A stretch of DNA of 64,000 nt from Symbiodinium natans (Eukaryota > Sar > Dinophyceae > Suessiales > Symbiodiniaceae): positions 406,466 through 470,465 of the forward strand of contig CAJNDS010002301.1 in NCBI GenBank assembly GCA_905221605.1, in the 5' to 3' direction. The position numbers and the translations under genes are program-made. The notes beneath the pieces are model-generated. The model was not told the DNA's origin. It did no database searches and saw only the letters and a list, made by a program, of their open reading frames with translations. Shown here piece by piece: positions 40,892 to 50,376 of this stretch. Position 1 is the first letter of the stretch, and every line of letters begins with the position of its first letter.

Positions 40892-43800
40892 ATGTCGGGA
40901 CCTCAAATCAGCCCAAATGGAAGTCCCCAGCAGAGCCCTACCCTGGGGCCCGCTGCGTCACCGACAGGTTCCACGCAGGCCAATGAGGCTAGGTTGCTTG
41001 AGATTCTGGGAGCGATGCAGCAAAACCAGCAGGTGTTGACACAGCTGTTGCAAAACCAGCAGCAGCAGCAAGCGCAGGCTGCGTCAGGTTCAGGCCCAAG
41101 CTCTCCCACGAGCCCGACTGGGCTTGCAGCAAAGGATCTAAGCAAGGTCCTAAAGCACCCTGTGGTCTTTGTAGGAAAGACTAGGGAAGAAGAGCTAGTT
41201 CGCTGGCCGAGTTGGTCGTGGGAGTTTGAACAGTACCTAAGCACCCTAGATAAGGAGTTCAAGCTTGACTTCAAGCGTCTTCGTGACAATCCGAAAACCC
41301 CTGTAGCTGTGACAGATTTTACAGAAAGGGAGATGGACCGATCAAGGATTGTTTACGGGTTGATGGCTTCGTTGTTGAATGATCGCCTTCAGCGGGTGTT
41401 GAAGACTGTAGAAGAGAGCAATGGCTATGAGGCCTACAGACAAATTGCTCTGGACCTGCGACCTTCCTCAAGGACCCGTGCGCTTGCCCTCTTACAGACC
41501 ATTCATGCATGGCCTACCTTCGACAACAAGCAAGGGTTGTTGAGTCAGGTTTTGAGACTTGAACAAGCGATGGCCGAGTATGATGCGATTGCCTCACAGT
41601 CCTTGTCTGATGATCAGAAAGTTGCTTCGTTGCTACGTTGCCTCACTGGGCAACTCCGTCAGCATGTGAATCTCGTGATGGAGGACAGCTGGACATACAG
41701 TGAACTCAGAGCACTTGTGCCTAGGTATGATGCTTCTTCGTCAAAATGGAGCGCGTCTGTTGCAGCAACATATGGGCTTTCTGAGGGCAAGGGAGGTGGA
41801 TTCGTAGAAGAGCCAACGCCAATGGAGATTGACCTCCTCAACAATAAAGGGCCGAGTGGTAAGAAGGGTGGTAAGCATGGCAAAGGGGGAAAATGGGGAA
41901 AGGGTGATAGTGGCAAAAGTCCCAAGGGCGGAAGAGGGGGTAAGACCCACAGTCCACAGCACCCTAAAGGCTCAGCCGGGCGAAACCCTAACCCTAATGC
42001 AAATCCTGCTGCCAACAAGAAATGCCATAACTGCGGAAAGAAGGGGCATTTTGCCCGTGACTGCCGACAGCCGAAGAAGGTTCGTCAGGTTGACAATGCT
42101 GCGTCAGCCGATGCTGCGGCCTCTGAAGAGGCAAGCGCCAAAGCCAAGGCAGGTGCGAAGGCCCAGGTCCGTCGCATTGCTTTCGATCTCGAGGACTATG
42201 ATGAGTCACCGAGTGCTGTGAGCCATGTCCGAATGGTTCAGCGTGAGATCCAGTGTGAGAGCCCTGCTGTGGATGAGGTTCATGGCAAGGACGTCAGGCC
42301 GAGTTTCATGCTGAGGGTGTGGAACGTTTTCCAGAAGTGCGTGCCGAGGCGGTGTGTTTGGCATAATGCATCGTTGAGCGGTCGTGCTGAGCAGAACAGT
42401 GACATGCCAGTTGCTGGTCCGATGTGTGGGGATGTGCGTATGCTGAAACATGCCCATGGAGAGTTCCCTGGCGTTGAAGTAGAAATGATACTGGATTCAG
42501 GCGCTGATGCTTCATGCTTGCCTGGAAACATGTCAGACTATGGTGTGCCAGTAGCAGTCGAGGATGGCGTCTTCCAGGATGCTCAGGGCACCAGATTGAA
42601 CATCCAAGGATCGAAACGTGCTGAAGTGACGTTTGCTGCAAGTGAGGAAGGTCAGGTGACCGCCATCAAGGAGAGCTTCCTGATAGCACCCCATGTGACG
42701 TCACCACTCCTAGCAGTTGGCAAACTCTACAGAGCTGGTTTCGAGTTGCGACATGTTGGTGGCAATATGAGGTTGTGCAGCCCAGACAATCAGGTTCAGA
42801 TCCCTGTGTACTTCAAGCAGAACAGTTTAGCCGCGAGATGTTACATCAGGGTTCTGAGTGAAGCATCGTCAGTCACACTTGCAGCGTCTGCGGCCAGCAG
42901 ACCCATCGCCTCGCACCCCGAACCTCTTGCAAGCTTTTCTCCTAAGCAGGTGCGTGCTGTTGAATACACGATCGAGTCGCTTGGTCCTCTCAGCGACTAC
43001 TTTGACCAGGTCATGCCAGATGTGTTTGCGTTGCGCACTTCAAGTGAGCGGTTCATCGATGTGCAAGTTGCTCTTCCGCGTGAGGGTTGCGAATACAGAA
43101 GCACGCTCGTGAAGGAACCAGGCATGCCTGAAGTTTGGTCAGTGATTGAGTGGTGTGAGCCACTTGAGTCAATTGAGAAGCTGAGTGCGTTGCTTCCTGG
43201 TGACAGACATGTTGCTCGTGAGGTGCTTGTTTTCGCCACAAGGAGGCATGTTGCTCCTGAGGAGGTTGGTCTCAAGGTGTGTGAAGGATCCGGAGAGCCT
43301 CCTGCACTTCCAGAGCGTTCGTCTGATTTGCCCGAGTCAGACAATGTGCGAATGGAGGACGGAGAGCCTCAGCAGGCCGAAGCAGTAGAGCCTGAGCCGC
43401 GTGAGCAGGTCCAGGTGGACAGTGCCTTGAGGGATGAACCCGATGATGAGGCCAGTCAGCCGTTGGTTGTTGATGGCGTTGCGCTTAGCATGGCGTGCAC
43501 ATTGGCGACGTTGCGGTCTGCCGCTAATGCACTTGGTTTGGGCAAATCTGGGGGCAAAAGCACAGTCCTCAAGAGGATCAGGACGCATCTTGATCAACAG
43601 CAGCTGATCGCAGCACACAAAGCTAGAAGCCAACTTGCAGAGATGACCGAACGACCTGCGACTATGCAAGCTGAGGTTGCATTGCCAAGCGAGGCAGAGC
43701 AGAAAGAGCATGCATTGACGCACACCCCGTACAGGGGTTGGTGCGAGCATTGTGTTTCATACCGTGCCAAAGCTGATCGTCACGAGACACGTCAGAGGGA

Positions 43801-44482
43801 TGACAGAGCTGTGTCAACCCTGTCCTTTGACTTCGCTTACACATCGCGCAAAGATGGGGACAAGGAAAAGCTCTGCTGTTTGGTTGTGTGTGACTCGGCA
43901 ACTAAGTGGGTGCAAGCGTGGCCAGTTGAGAGAAAAGGCGGCACGGCTGCCAGAAACTACATGGCTTTAGAAATCACACGTTTGCTGTCGTATCTGGGGC
44001 ACCGGTCCGTCACTCTGAGGTGTGACCCAGAACCGTCATGCAATAGTTTGGCCGAGGCTGTGAGCACACTGCGAAGCCGCATAGGGATGCAGACACATGT
44101 TGAGAACACACCTGCCGGCGAACATCACGCATGCACTGCTGAAGGTGCAATCGAGAAGATCAGACAACATGTTGGGACCCTGCTGAGTGAGTTTGAACAG
44201 AAGTCAGGTGTGACGATAGGCACGTTACATCCACTGCATGCTTGGTGCTGGAGGCATTCCGGCTGGTTGTTGCAGCGTTTCAATGTCATGCAGGCATTGA
44301 CCGCGTGGGAGCGTTTGCATCAAACACCGTACACCGGGAAGCTTGTCCGGTATGGGGAGTACGTCCTTGCCAGGATAAGGTCTGCAACTAAGGGTAAGCC
44401 TAGGTGGTTTAAATCTTTGTGGTTGGGGAAAGTGACATTTCGGACTGCCACATTGTTTGCACCTCTGCAGGTCGACTGGTGA
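40892..44482 (+). CDS. Copia Gag-protease-integrase polyprotein (ORF1)
   Basis: The first ATG is 40892 (MSGPQISPNG). Domains in order: Gln-rich N-terminus; Gag capsid-like region; basic Gly/Lys segment; CCHC knuckle CHNCGKKGHFARDC (residues 378-391); aspartic protease ILDSGADASC (Asp535); a SAP-like helix-turn-helix, ATLRSAANALGLGKSGGKST (about 860-905); integrase zinc part (HTPYRGWCEHC); integrase core with Asp980 (LSFDFAY), Asp1045 (RCDPEPS) and Glu1084 (TAEGAIEK), spacing 64 and 38, as expected for a DDE enzyme. The frame ends TGA at 44480-44482 shortly after WLGK, inside the integrase C-terminal region, which continues in the -1 frame of ORF2. Confidence 0.9.
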   Translation: MSGPQISPNGSPQQSPTLGPAASPTGSTQANEARLLEILGAMQQNQQVLTQLLQNQQQQQAQAASGSGPSSPTSPTGLAAKDLSKVLKHPVVFVGKTREEELVRWPSWSWEFEQYLSTLDKEFKLDFKRLRDNPKTPVAVTDFTEREMDRSRIVYGLMASLLNDRLQRVLKTVEESNGYEAYRQIALDLRPSSRTRALALLQTIHAWPTFDNKQGLLSQVLRLEQAMAEYDAIASQSLSDDQKVASLLRCLTGQLRQHVNLVMEDSWTYSELRALVPRYDASSSKWSASVAATYGLSEGKGGGFVEEPTPMEIDLLNNKGPSGKKGGKHGKGGKWGKGDSGKSPKGGRGGKTHSPQHPKGSAGRNPNPNANPAANKKCHNCGKKGHFARDCRQPKKVRQVDNAASADAAASEEASAKAKAGAKAQVRRIAFDLEDYDESPSAVSHVRMVQREIQCESPAVDEVHGKDVRPSFMLRVWNVFQKCVPRRCVWHNASLSGRAEQNSDMPVAGPMCGDVRMLKHAHGEFPGVEVEMILDSGADASCLPGNMSDYGVPVAVEDGVFQDAQGTRLNIQGSKRAEVTFAASEEGQVTAIKESFLIAPHVTSPLLAVGKLYRAGFELRHVGGNMRLCSPDNQVQIPVYFKQNSLAARCYIRVLSEASSVTLAASAASRPIASHPEPLASFSPKQVRAVEYTIESLGPLSDYFDQVMPDVFALRTSSERFIDVQVALPREGCEYRSTLVKEPGMPEVWSVIEWCEPLESIEKLSALLPGDRHVAREVLVFATRRHVAPEEVGLKVCEGSGEPPALPERSSDLPESDNVRMEDGEPQQAEAVEPEPREQVQVDSALRDEPDDEASQPLVVDGVALSMACTLATLRSAANALGLGKSGGKSTVLKRIRTHLDQQQLIAAHKARSQLAEMTERPATMQAEVALPSEAEQKEHALTHTPYRGWCEHCVSYRAKADRHETRQRDDRAVSTLSFDFAYTSRKDGDKEKLCCLVVCDSATKWVQAWPVERKGGTAARNYMALEITRLLSYLGHRSVTLRCDPEPSCNSLAEAVSTLRSRIGMQTHVENTPAGEHHACTAEGAIEKIRQHVGTLLSEFEQKSGVTIGTLHPLHAWCWRHSGWLLQRFNVMQALTAWERLHQTPYTGKLVRYGEYVLARIRSATKGKPRWFKSLWLGKVTFRTATLFAPLQVDW

Positions 44483-47400
44483 TGGCCAGGTCCATCAGAA
44501 GGACCGCCACTGCATATGACCCCACGCTTGTCGCAGCCTTGCGCGACAATCCTGACAAGCACGCCTCATTCCTTGCAGGAAAGGTTGGCAGTTCTAGGAA
44601 ACAAGTCCAAGCAAAGCAGGTTGAGGCGACAGAGGATCAGGAGAGTGACATTGCTGGGAGCGATGTCTCAAGCAATGAGGCTGATGTGATCAGCCCTGGT
44701 CAGGAGGACATCGCGCCTGGTCCTTCGTCCGTGCAATTCCCTCTTTCACCGCCCACACCAGAGAATGTGTTGCCTAAGCTTGCAATCCCTGTACCAAAGC
44801 CCAGCCGGGCACACCCGCGGCCAAGTCGTGCACCTCCACCAGGCACCATGGTTTGTGAAGACCAGCCACGTGTTGAGCAGCATTTAGGCCCGAACCCAGG
44901 TTTAGGGGGTTTAGGTCTCGACCCTAGTGCACCGGGTACCCCAGAAGCAATGCTGCCAGAGCTGGTTGGTGTTAGTGGTGAGCATATGCCTGCTGCACTT
45001 CCAGAGCGTTCGTCCACGTTGCCCGAGTCCAGTCCTAAGCGTCAGAGGATCATGAACCTAGTGCACAACGATGAGGTCGTCAAGTTCGAGGATCTAGGCA
45101 TCGAAGATGGTTCAGAGAGCGACTCGTCAGTCAGGTCACTAGAAGATGAGATGCCACAGTCTGTCCCTGACCAGAGCGTGTCAAGCGCAACTGGTCAAAT
45201 CCCCAATGAGCTGTGGCGACCTTTCAGTGATCATGAGCCAATGCTGTCAGCAGAGGAACAGGCCCATGTTGACATGATAGCTGAATCATTCGAACTTGAA
45301 CGCCTTGTCCAGATGGGAGTCCTTTTGCCTTTGGATCCTGCTAGCACAAACCTTGATGACTTCAGGTGGCTATCGACGAAGATGGTCAAGGGCTGGAGGA
45401 TCAAAGCTGCGCCAGAAGGCCAAGGACAGGCCTTTCTCCGACGGGCTAGGTTTGTCGCGAGAGATTTTAAGTGGATGACCAATATGGCCGACAGCGATAT
45501 CTTTGCACCAGCTAGTGCCAGCGTTCTCTTGAAACTGCTGCCTGCAGTGCTTGTGACAAAGCAGAAACAAGGAGAGCCCTGGGAGGCTCTAGCGCTAGAT
45601 ATCACAGATGCATATCTGACAGTGCCACAGCGTGTCAAGACAGTGGTGTCGGTTGATGTTGGAACCGAACGAAAGTACTACCAGCTCTTGCGGAATCTCC
45701 CGGGGCAGCGGCCAGGGGCGAAGGACTGGTTCGACTCTTTCCAAGAACATCTCTCCCAAGGCCTCTCCATCGAGCCTCTCATCGAGGCACCTGCGCTTTT
45801 CAGGATCCCAGCGCCAGCTGAGTCAGATGGCGGGGCAGATGAAACTGGAGGCGGACTATGTCATGTAGATGATGTGTTTGCGGTGGGACACAGTGCATGT
45901 TTGGACCGCTTGGAAGCATGCATCCGAGGAAAGTACCGATGTACTGTTCATCGCCTGAAGGGCATTGGTCAAGAGGTTGAGTTTCTGAAGCGGCGACATG
46001 TTTGGCTGGCTCAGGGTGTCCTGGGCATATACCCGAACCCTAAACACGTGACCACGTTGGCGACAATGCTTGGAGTGGTGAGCCAGAAACCGAAGGAGAC
46101 TCCTCTACCCGTTGGGGGCACACTGCCGCTCTGGAGCAAGCTCGAGCCGCTTGACCAAACATCCTCAGCCCTATACCGCAAAGCCATTGGCATCCTTCTC
46201 TCTGTGGCGCCGGATCTGCCGTTTGCACAGTTCGCAGTGAAAACACTCTCAAGCGTGTGTGGGAAGCCGAACAAGGGAGCGTGGCAGTGTTTGAGGCACC
46301 TTGCCAACTACCTTTACAACCATGCCGATTACGTCTGGAGCCTTGAGAGTTGCGGAAAAGGGAACGGATATGTCGTCCGAGACAGGGATGCTCACGTCCT
46401 TGAGGTGTTCTGTGACTCCGATTGGAGTGGAAACAAGTCCACTCGTCGGAGCACATCAGCCGGATGCTTGATGTTGAATGGTGCTCCGGTGTACTCCTTC
46501 TCTAGATCGCAGGCATGCGTTGCGCTTTCTAGCGGGGAAGCTGACTACATTGCCATGGTGTCTGGAACCTGCGACGCGATCCTGATCGAGACGGCCTTGA
46601 GGCACGTAATGGGAGAACCATTGGAGACCCACATCTTCACTGACTCCAGTGCGGCGCGAGGAATAGTCTCGCGGAAGGGATGTGGACGGCTTCGGCATGT
46701 TGAAGGACGCGTGCTGTGGTTGCAGGACCACATATGTTTGCACCGCAAGGCAACGTTGCACGCGATTGGCACTACGATCAATCCTGCTGATTTGATGACA
46801 AAGGCGTTGTCATCAAGCAGAACCAAATTCTTGTGCCATTGCTTTGGCATCAGATCAGAAGCCGAGGGTTTCGATCGAGTAGGAGCTGCTGAGTTCCGTG
46901 AACATCAGCGACAGCAGGAGGTGAAGCAGTTCATGCGTGTCACACGACGTTTGAACCAGGGTCATGGTGATGCCTTGAAGGTGATTGCACTTCTCCTGCA
47001 AGTGGTGTCGAGTGGGGCTACGGAAGGACGCAGTTTGAGTCAACCACTAGAGCCACATGAGAACTGGTACGTCGTGACAGTGAGCGTTGATGTTCGTGCC
47101 GTGATCACTCTTGTGGTCTTGTGTGCCACGTTGGCATTCATGACAAGGTCTCATCAGGCGGGTCTAGGACTTAGAGGCGGTTGTAGACAGGCGGTTGCCA
47201 ATCTAGGTGCCTGGGTTGGGGACATAGGTAGTCGGTTCCTTAGGATAGTGGGTTTCGCCACAATTCCAGAGAACCACCAGCCACTTGCCCTAGTCGATGC
47301 TCATGATGACTCTGACGATGGATCGTCAGATGCAGCAGCGCAGCCTGATGAGGAACCGGAGGACCTTGAGGGTGCCCATGAACCTCCAGCAGCCATTGCA

Positions 47401-47757
47401 CCCGCATGGATGCACCGTGAACTTGGACCAGATGACATTCTTCAAGTCAGACGGGAAGCACCGGTTTGGTTCGCACCGCACCGTGGGACAAGATTCCACA
47501 TGAGATATGACTGTGATGGTTTGCGGAATGCAAGGATCGTTCAGATGACGCTGTATGGTGACTTGCAAGATGAGCACCCAGGAAGGTTCGGCCTCTGCGT
47601 ACTGTGCCAAGCCTGGGTGCGACACCTCGCGCATTTGGGAGACATTCCACGACTGACCACCATGTTCACATTCATCACTGTGACCAATCAGAATCAGGGG
47701 CAGGTTCATCCGCAACTGCAAATCCTGCCTGAGCCTGAAGGACACGATGATACTTGA
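44482..47757 (+). CDS. Copia reverse transcriptase-RNase H polyprotein (ORF2) with C-terminal extension
   Basis: ATG 44482-44484 overlaps the ORF1 stop (TGATG), but the same frame is already open from 44419 and encodes SDISDCHIVCTSAGRLVMAR, the normal continuation of the Copia integrase C-terminus. After an acidic linker comes RT: ALDITDAYLTVP (Asp373 counted from this ATG) and CHVDDVFAVG (Asp463/464). RNase H: EVFCDSDWSGNKSTRRS (Asp645), LSSGEADYIAM, HIFTDSSAARG, and TINPADLMTKAL. About 290 residues follow RNase H: a hydrophobic segment (AVITLVVLCATLAFM), an acidic stretch, and a His/Cys motif RFHMRYDCDGLRNA...CVLCQAW. Most Copia elements end soon after RNase H. Confidence 0.9.
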   Translation: MARSIRRTATAYDPTLVAALRDNPDKHASFLAGKVGSSRKQVQAKQVEATEDQESDIAGSDVSSNEADVISPGQEDIAPGPSSVQFPLSPPTPENVLPKLAIPVPKPSRAHPRPSRAPPPGTMVCEDQPRVEQHLGPNPGLGGLGLDPSAPGTPEAMLPELVGVSGEHMPAALPERSSTLPESSPKRQRIMNLVHNDEVVKFEDLGIEDGSESDSSVRSLEDEMPQSVPDQSVSSATGQIPNELWRPFSDHEPMLSAEEQAHVDMIAESFELERLVQMGVLLPLDPASTNLDDFRWLSTKMVKGWRIKAAPEGQGQAFLRRARFVARDFKWMTNMADSDIFAPASASVLLKLLPAVLVTKQKQGEPWEALALDITDAYLTVPQRVKTVVSVDVGTERKYYQLLRNLPGQRPGAKDWFDSFQEHLSQGLSIEPLIEAPALFRIPAPAESDGGADETGGGLCHVDDVFAVGHSACLDRLEACIRGKYRCTVHRLKGIGQEVEFLKRRHVWLAQGVLGIYPNPKHVTTLATMLGVVSQKPKETPLPVGGTLPLWSKLEPLDQTSSALYRKAIGILLSVAPDLPFAQFAVKTLSSVCGKPNKGAWQCLRHLANYLYNHADYVWSLESCGKGNGYVVRDRDAHVLEVFCDSDWSGNKSTRRSTSAGCLMLNGAPVYSFSRSQACVALSSGEADYIAMVSGTCDAILIETALRHVMGEPLETHIFTDSSAARGIVSRKGCGRLRHVEGRVLWLQDHICLHRKATLHAIGTTINPADLMTKALSSSRTKFLCHCFGIRSEAEGFDRVGAAEFREHQRQQEVKQFMRVTRRLNQGHGDALKVIALLLQVVSSGATEGRSLSQPLEPHENWYVVTVSVDVRAVITLVVLCATLAFMTRSHQAGLGLRGGCRQAVANLGAWVGDIGSRFLRIVGFATIPENHQPLALVDAHDDSDDGSSDAAAQPDEEPEDLEGAHEPPAAIAPAWMHRELGPDDILQVRREAPVWFAPHRGTRFHMRYDCDGLRNARIVQMTLYGDLQDEHPGRFGLCVLCQAWVRHLAHLGDIPRLTTMFTFITVTNQNQGQVHPQLQILPEPEGHDDT

Positions 47758-48371
47758 ATGAGCCCAATGTTTGTTCCGACCACGATTTGTTTGCATGCAT
47801 TTGAAGGAACCAGAATTTATGCTGCGAAAGCACCTCTCTTGAGACTTGACCATTGCCTGTGGAAGCAGTTACGGACTGGTACCACTTCGTGTTTGTGCAT
47901 GGCATCCTTTCTTGAGATGTTGTCCTTAAAGGACAGTGCTTAGTCGTGATGACACAGCAACGATTGCCTGACTGTTTGCTCATGCTGCTGGTGGACCTTG
48001 AAGGGGCCGCTCTCGGAGACAGGCCGCCACCTTGGGTCTCACTTGAGACGTCTTGTGAGTTGAGATAAGAAACACAATCCACACCATCCGGGTGTGTTGT
48101 GTGGCAGACTCCAGATCTGCCTGAGGTGCCCAAGGATAGAGGTCAGTTGTAGCCAGGTGCACTTTAGGTGCTTGTGTAAAGAACTGTCAAAACGGCAGGA
48201 GCCTTGGACTGCGGTACGTCCGCGCACGGCTGAGGAGCATGTCAGATCGTTTGTGCACTGAGGGTTGCAGCTTGTTGGTCGCATGTGTGCTTTGGGCTTT
48301 GTACAGTCTTTTGGCTTGTCGTAATGAAAGCATGTTTGAACTCCGCGTTCTCGAAACATCCTTTGGCGGGG
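47758..48371 (+). other. 3' untranslated part of the Copia element
   Basis: 614 bp between the ORF2 stop and the 3' LTR without a credible frame. The purine-rich end TTTGGCGGGG immediately before the LTR is the likely, rather short, polypurine tract. Confidence 0.6.
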
Positions 48372-48507
48372 TGATTACGAGTTTGATTTGATTGCGATAT
48401 CTCATTGCAACTGTAGTGAAACTGTTTTGCCCATTGCACCATGTGGTCATGCTGTGATTCCTTGAGTGTGCCGCTGCAGCTGTGTTCACTCGTGTGAAAA
48501 GTTTTCA
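48372..48507 (+). repeat. 3' LTR (136 bp)
   Basis: Identical by eye to 39974-40109. Confidence 0.95.
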
Positions 48508-48512
48508 GCTTT
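48508..48512. repeat. Target-site duplication GCTTT, right copy
   Basis: Exact match to 39969-39973. Confidence 0.85.
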
Positions 48513-48948
48513 TTCAGTCGGGGAAGCACATGTGAGGGATGCGTGCGCGAGGATAGCATGCATGCGTCAAGCTTCTTCAGAGCGGGGTGCAGGTACCTCA
48601 GCACAAGCTTCCCTGTTTCGTCCCAGAAACACGCTTGGCCAATTGGGCCTCTGCTCTCAGCCTTGCAGATAGTTTCCCTTGAGGTAACTTTCTTGCGTAC
48701 ATTTGCTGCATGTTGCATAGGTTGATGGTATCTCCTCTTGTGGTTCCTTTGTTCTCTTAGGCTCCAATGATTGGTACAAACTTTCGGGTCTGCAATAGCT
48801 CCCTATGTGCATGTGCGCGTTTTGCGTTTGAGTGATCGCTTCCGCTTCCTCTGCAACAAGAGGCGCTTCAGCAAACCTTCTGAACCCTCCGTTTGGGTGC
48901 GGCTCTGCGCGCATAGGCTTTGGTGCTTCATTGCAATCAGTGCCCTGC
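48513..48948. other. Leader region before the CCCH Gag
   Basis: No coding signal and no copy of the 232-bp sequence found between the 3' direct repeats of this element, so its expected A1 repeat is not visible here. The + strand Gag frame is open from 48832, but the first ATG is 48949. Confidence 0.4.
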
Positions 48949-50178
48949 ATGGCTTCATTGGCAACAAGTCTAGGTTTCGATGTGGTCGAGGATGACATGC
49001 CAGCTCTTCTGGCTTCTTTCGATATCCCGTCGGAGCTCCACGCTGTGATTGGCAACTTTACGCCCAAGCTTTTCGGGCTTGTGGCTACAGATCTTACAGA
49101 CTTGAATCGCTTCCTTGCTTCTTTGGAATTGGCTTCTTGTAGCGAAGATGAGTTCGTGGTTCGTGCCAAGATTCGTCGTCTTTGGCAGCACTGCTCTGCA
49201 CCTGAAGTACCAGCCGAAAATCCTGCGGTGAATGCAACGCAACCACTGTCCACTACTTCCTCGACAAGTACGTGGGCGGAGACTTTTCCACCCAAGCTGG
49301 ATGCTGCCGTTGTACGCTCTTTTCGGGATCGCTTCGAGAAGTCTTATCCTTCCGAAATACTGGACAGTGAATCGATGCCGAGTTCACGGCTTTTAGCTTT
49401 GGCACATCGTTATGTCAAAAACAAGGAGTGGCAGTGGATTCCTTGGGCTTGGCGTATGAGCCAAGCTCAGCTTGACGCCTCCCAGCTTCAACGGCCGAGT
49501 AAGCTGCCTAAGCTTGACAATCTTTTCGTGGACGAAGTGCCTGTCCGGGACCTTCCACATGGCAACAACCCAGCATCAGAAGGCATCCTTCGTTCTGTGC
49601 TCTCAATTCACTCCAATGCCATAGCCCTGGTGGAAGGTGCGCATCTTGGCGTCCTTCGCCTCTATGAGAAGCGTTTCTTGAAGTTGGCCTTGCAGCGCTT
49701 CGAGAATGGCTCTGGCTTGCGCTCTGTCAATGTTCAGGAGGCGATGAATGCAGATCGTCGAGCTTGGGAAGTGATTGGTGATTTGCTTGCTCATGGCTGG
49801 CAGCTTGACGACGCGATCTCTGAAGTTGTGGAGGTCCGAAACGAGCTGTCCTCAATGCTTCAAGCTCGTCCTTGGATTCCGAAGTTTGAGCCTTCTCGGG
49901 GCAAGGGCGGGTTCAAGGGCAAGCCTCCCGGCAAACCTAAGGGTAAGGGTAGGGGGTTTGGCCTTAAAGAAGCTTTTTCAGGCAAGGAACGCACACCCTG
50001 GGCAACAGAGATCGTGCGCAACAGCGAGGTCCAGAAGATTTGTGTTCAGTACAATCTGCCTTCAGGGTGCCAGCGACCCGCTTGCAAGTTTCTCCATGTT
50101 TGCTGTGTTGCCAAGCAGGACGGCGCCCCTTGCGGTGGGAAGCATAGTGCAACTCAGCACCGGGCAACTCCTCACTGA
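48949..50178 (+). CDS. CCCH-type Gag-like protein, copy A
   Basis: ATG 48949 (MASLATSLGFDVVEDDMPAL) opens a 409-residue frame without lesions. Blocks shared with the other two copies: TWAETFPPKLD, FEKSYPSEILDSESMPSSRL, EWQWIPWAWRMSQAQLD, AHLGVLRLYEKRFLKLALQR, WQLDDAISEVVEVRNELSSM followed by LQARP. Then a Lys/Gly-rich RNA-binding-like segment and a finger CVQYNLPSGCQRPACKFLHV (C-x8-C-x4-C-x3-H), and a His/Cys tail. It precedes the dioxygenase/methyltransferase/RT frames, as a gag does. No capsid fold can be verified by eye. Confidence 0.75.
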   Translation: MASLATSLGFDVVEDDMPALLASFDIPSELHAVIGNFTPKLFGLVATDLTDLNRFLASLELASCSEDEFVVRAKIRRLWQHCSAPEVPAENPAVNATQPLSTTSSTSTWAETFPPKLDAAVVRSFRDRFEKSYPSEILDSESMPSSRLLALAHRYVKNKEWQWIPWAWRMSQAQLDASQLQRPSKLPKLDNLFVDEVPVRDLPHGNNPASEGILRSVLSIHSNAIALVEGAHLGVLRLYEKRFLKLALQRFENGSGLRSVNVQEAMNADRRAWEVIGDLLAHGWQLDDAISEVVEVRNELSSMLQARPWIPKFEPSRGKGGFKGKPPGKPKGKGRGFGLKEAFSGKERTPWATEIVRNSEVQKICVQYNLPSGCQRPACKFLHVCCVAKQDGAPCGGKHSATQHRATPH

Positions 50179-50376
50179 CTATCATGTGATGTGGCTTCAG
50201 CTCCTTCAAAGTCCTCACAACTCTTGTGTACAGGCGACATTCTTGCAGGGGCGGCTCTACCTTCGAGCAGCAATCCTAAGGATCTGCTGGCCAATTTCCT
50301 GGTGCAAGCGACTTTTCTTTTGCGGCATTACTTTCGGTCTTGGTGGCATTTTTGGGCGATTTGAACTTTTCGAGAT

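Larger units (their letters stand above)
39974..48507 (+). mobile_element. Complete Copia (Ty1) LTR retrotransposon, 8,534 bp
   Basis: 136-bp LTRs (TGATTACG...GTTTTCA) identical by eye, 5-bp target duplication, a primer-binding-site-like sequence after the 5' LTR, and gag-protease-integrase-RT-RNase H in Copia order. The domains are split over two frames by what looks like one 1-nt loss near 44421-44431. The LTRs are very short and the element long compared with typical ~5-kb Copia elements. Identical LTRs point to a recent insertion. Confidence 0.95.

Noticed and set aside
44480-44484. Genuine two-gene arrangement by stop-start TGATG coupling
   Set aside because: The ORF2 frame encodes integrase-type sequence upstream of its ATG, so the overlap looks incidental to a 1-nt frame break.
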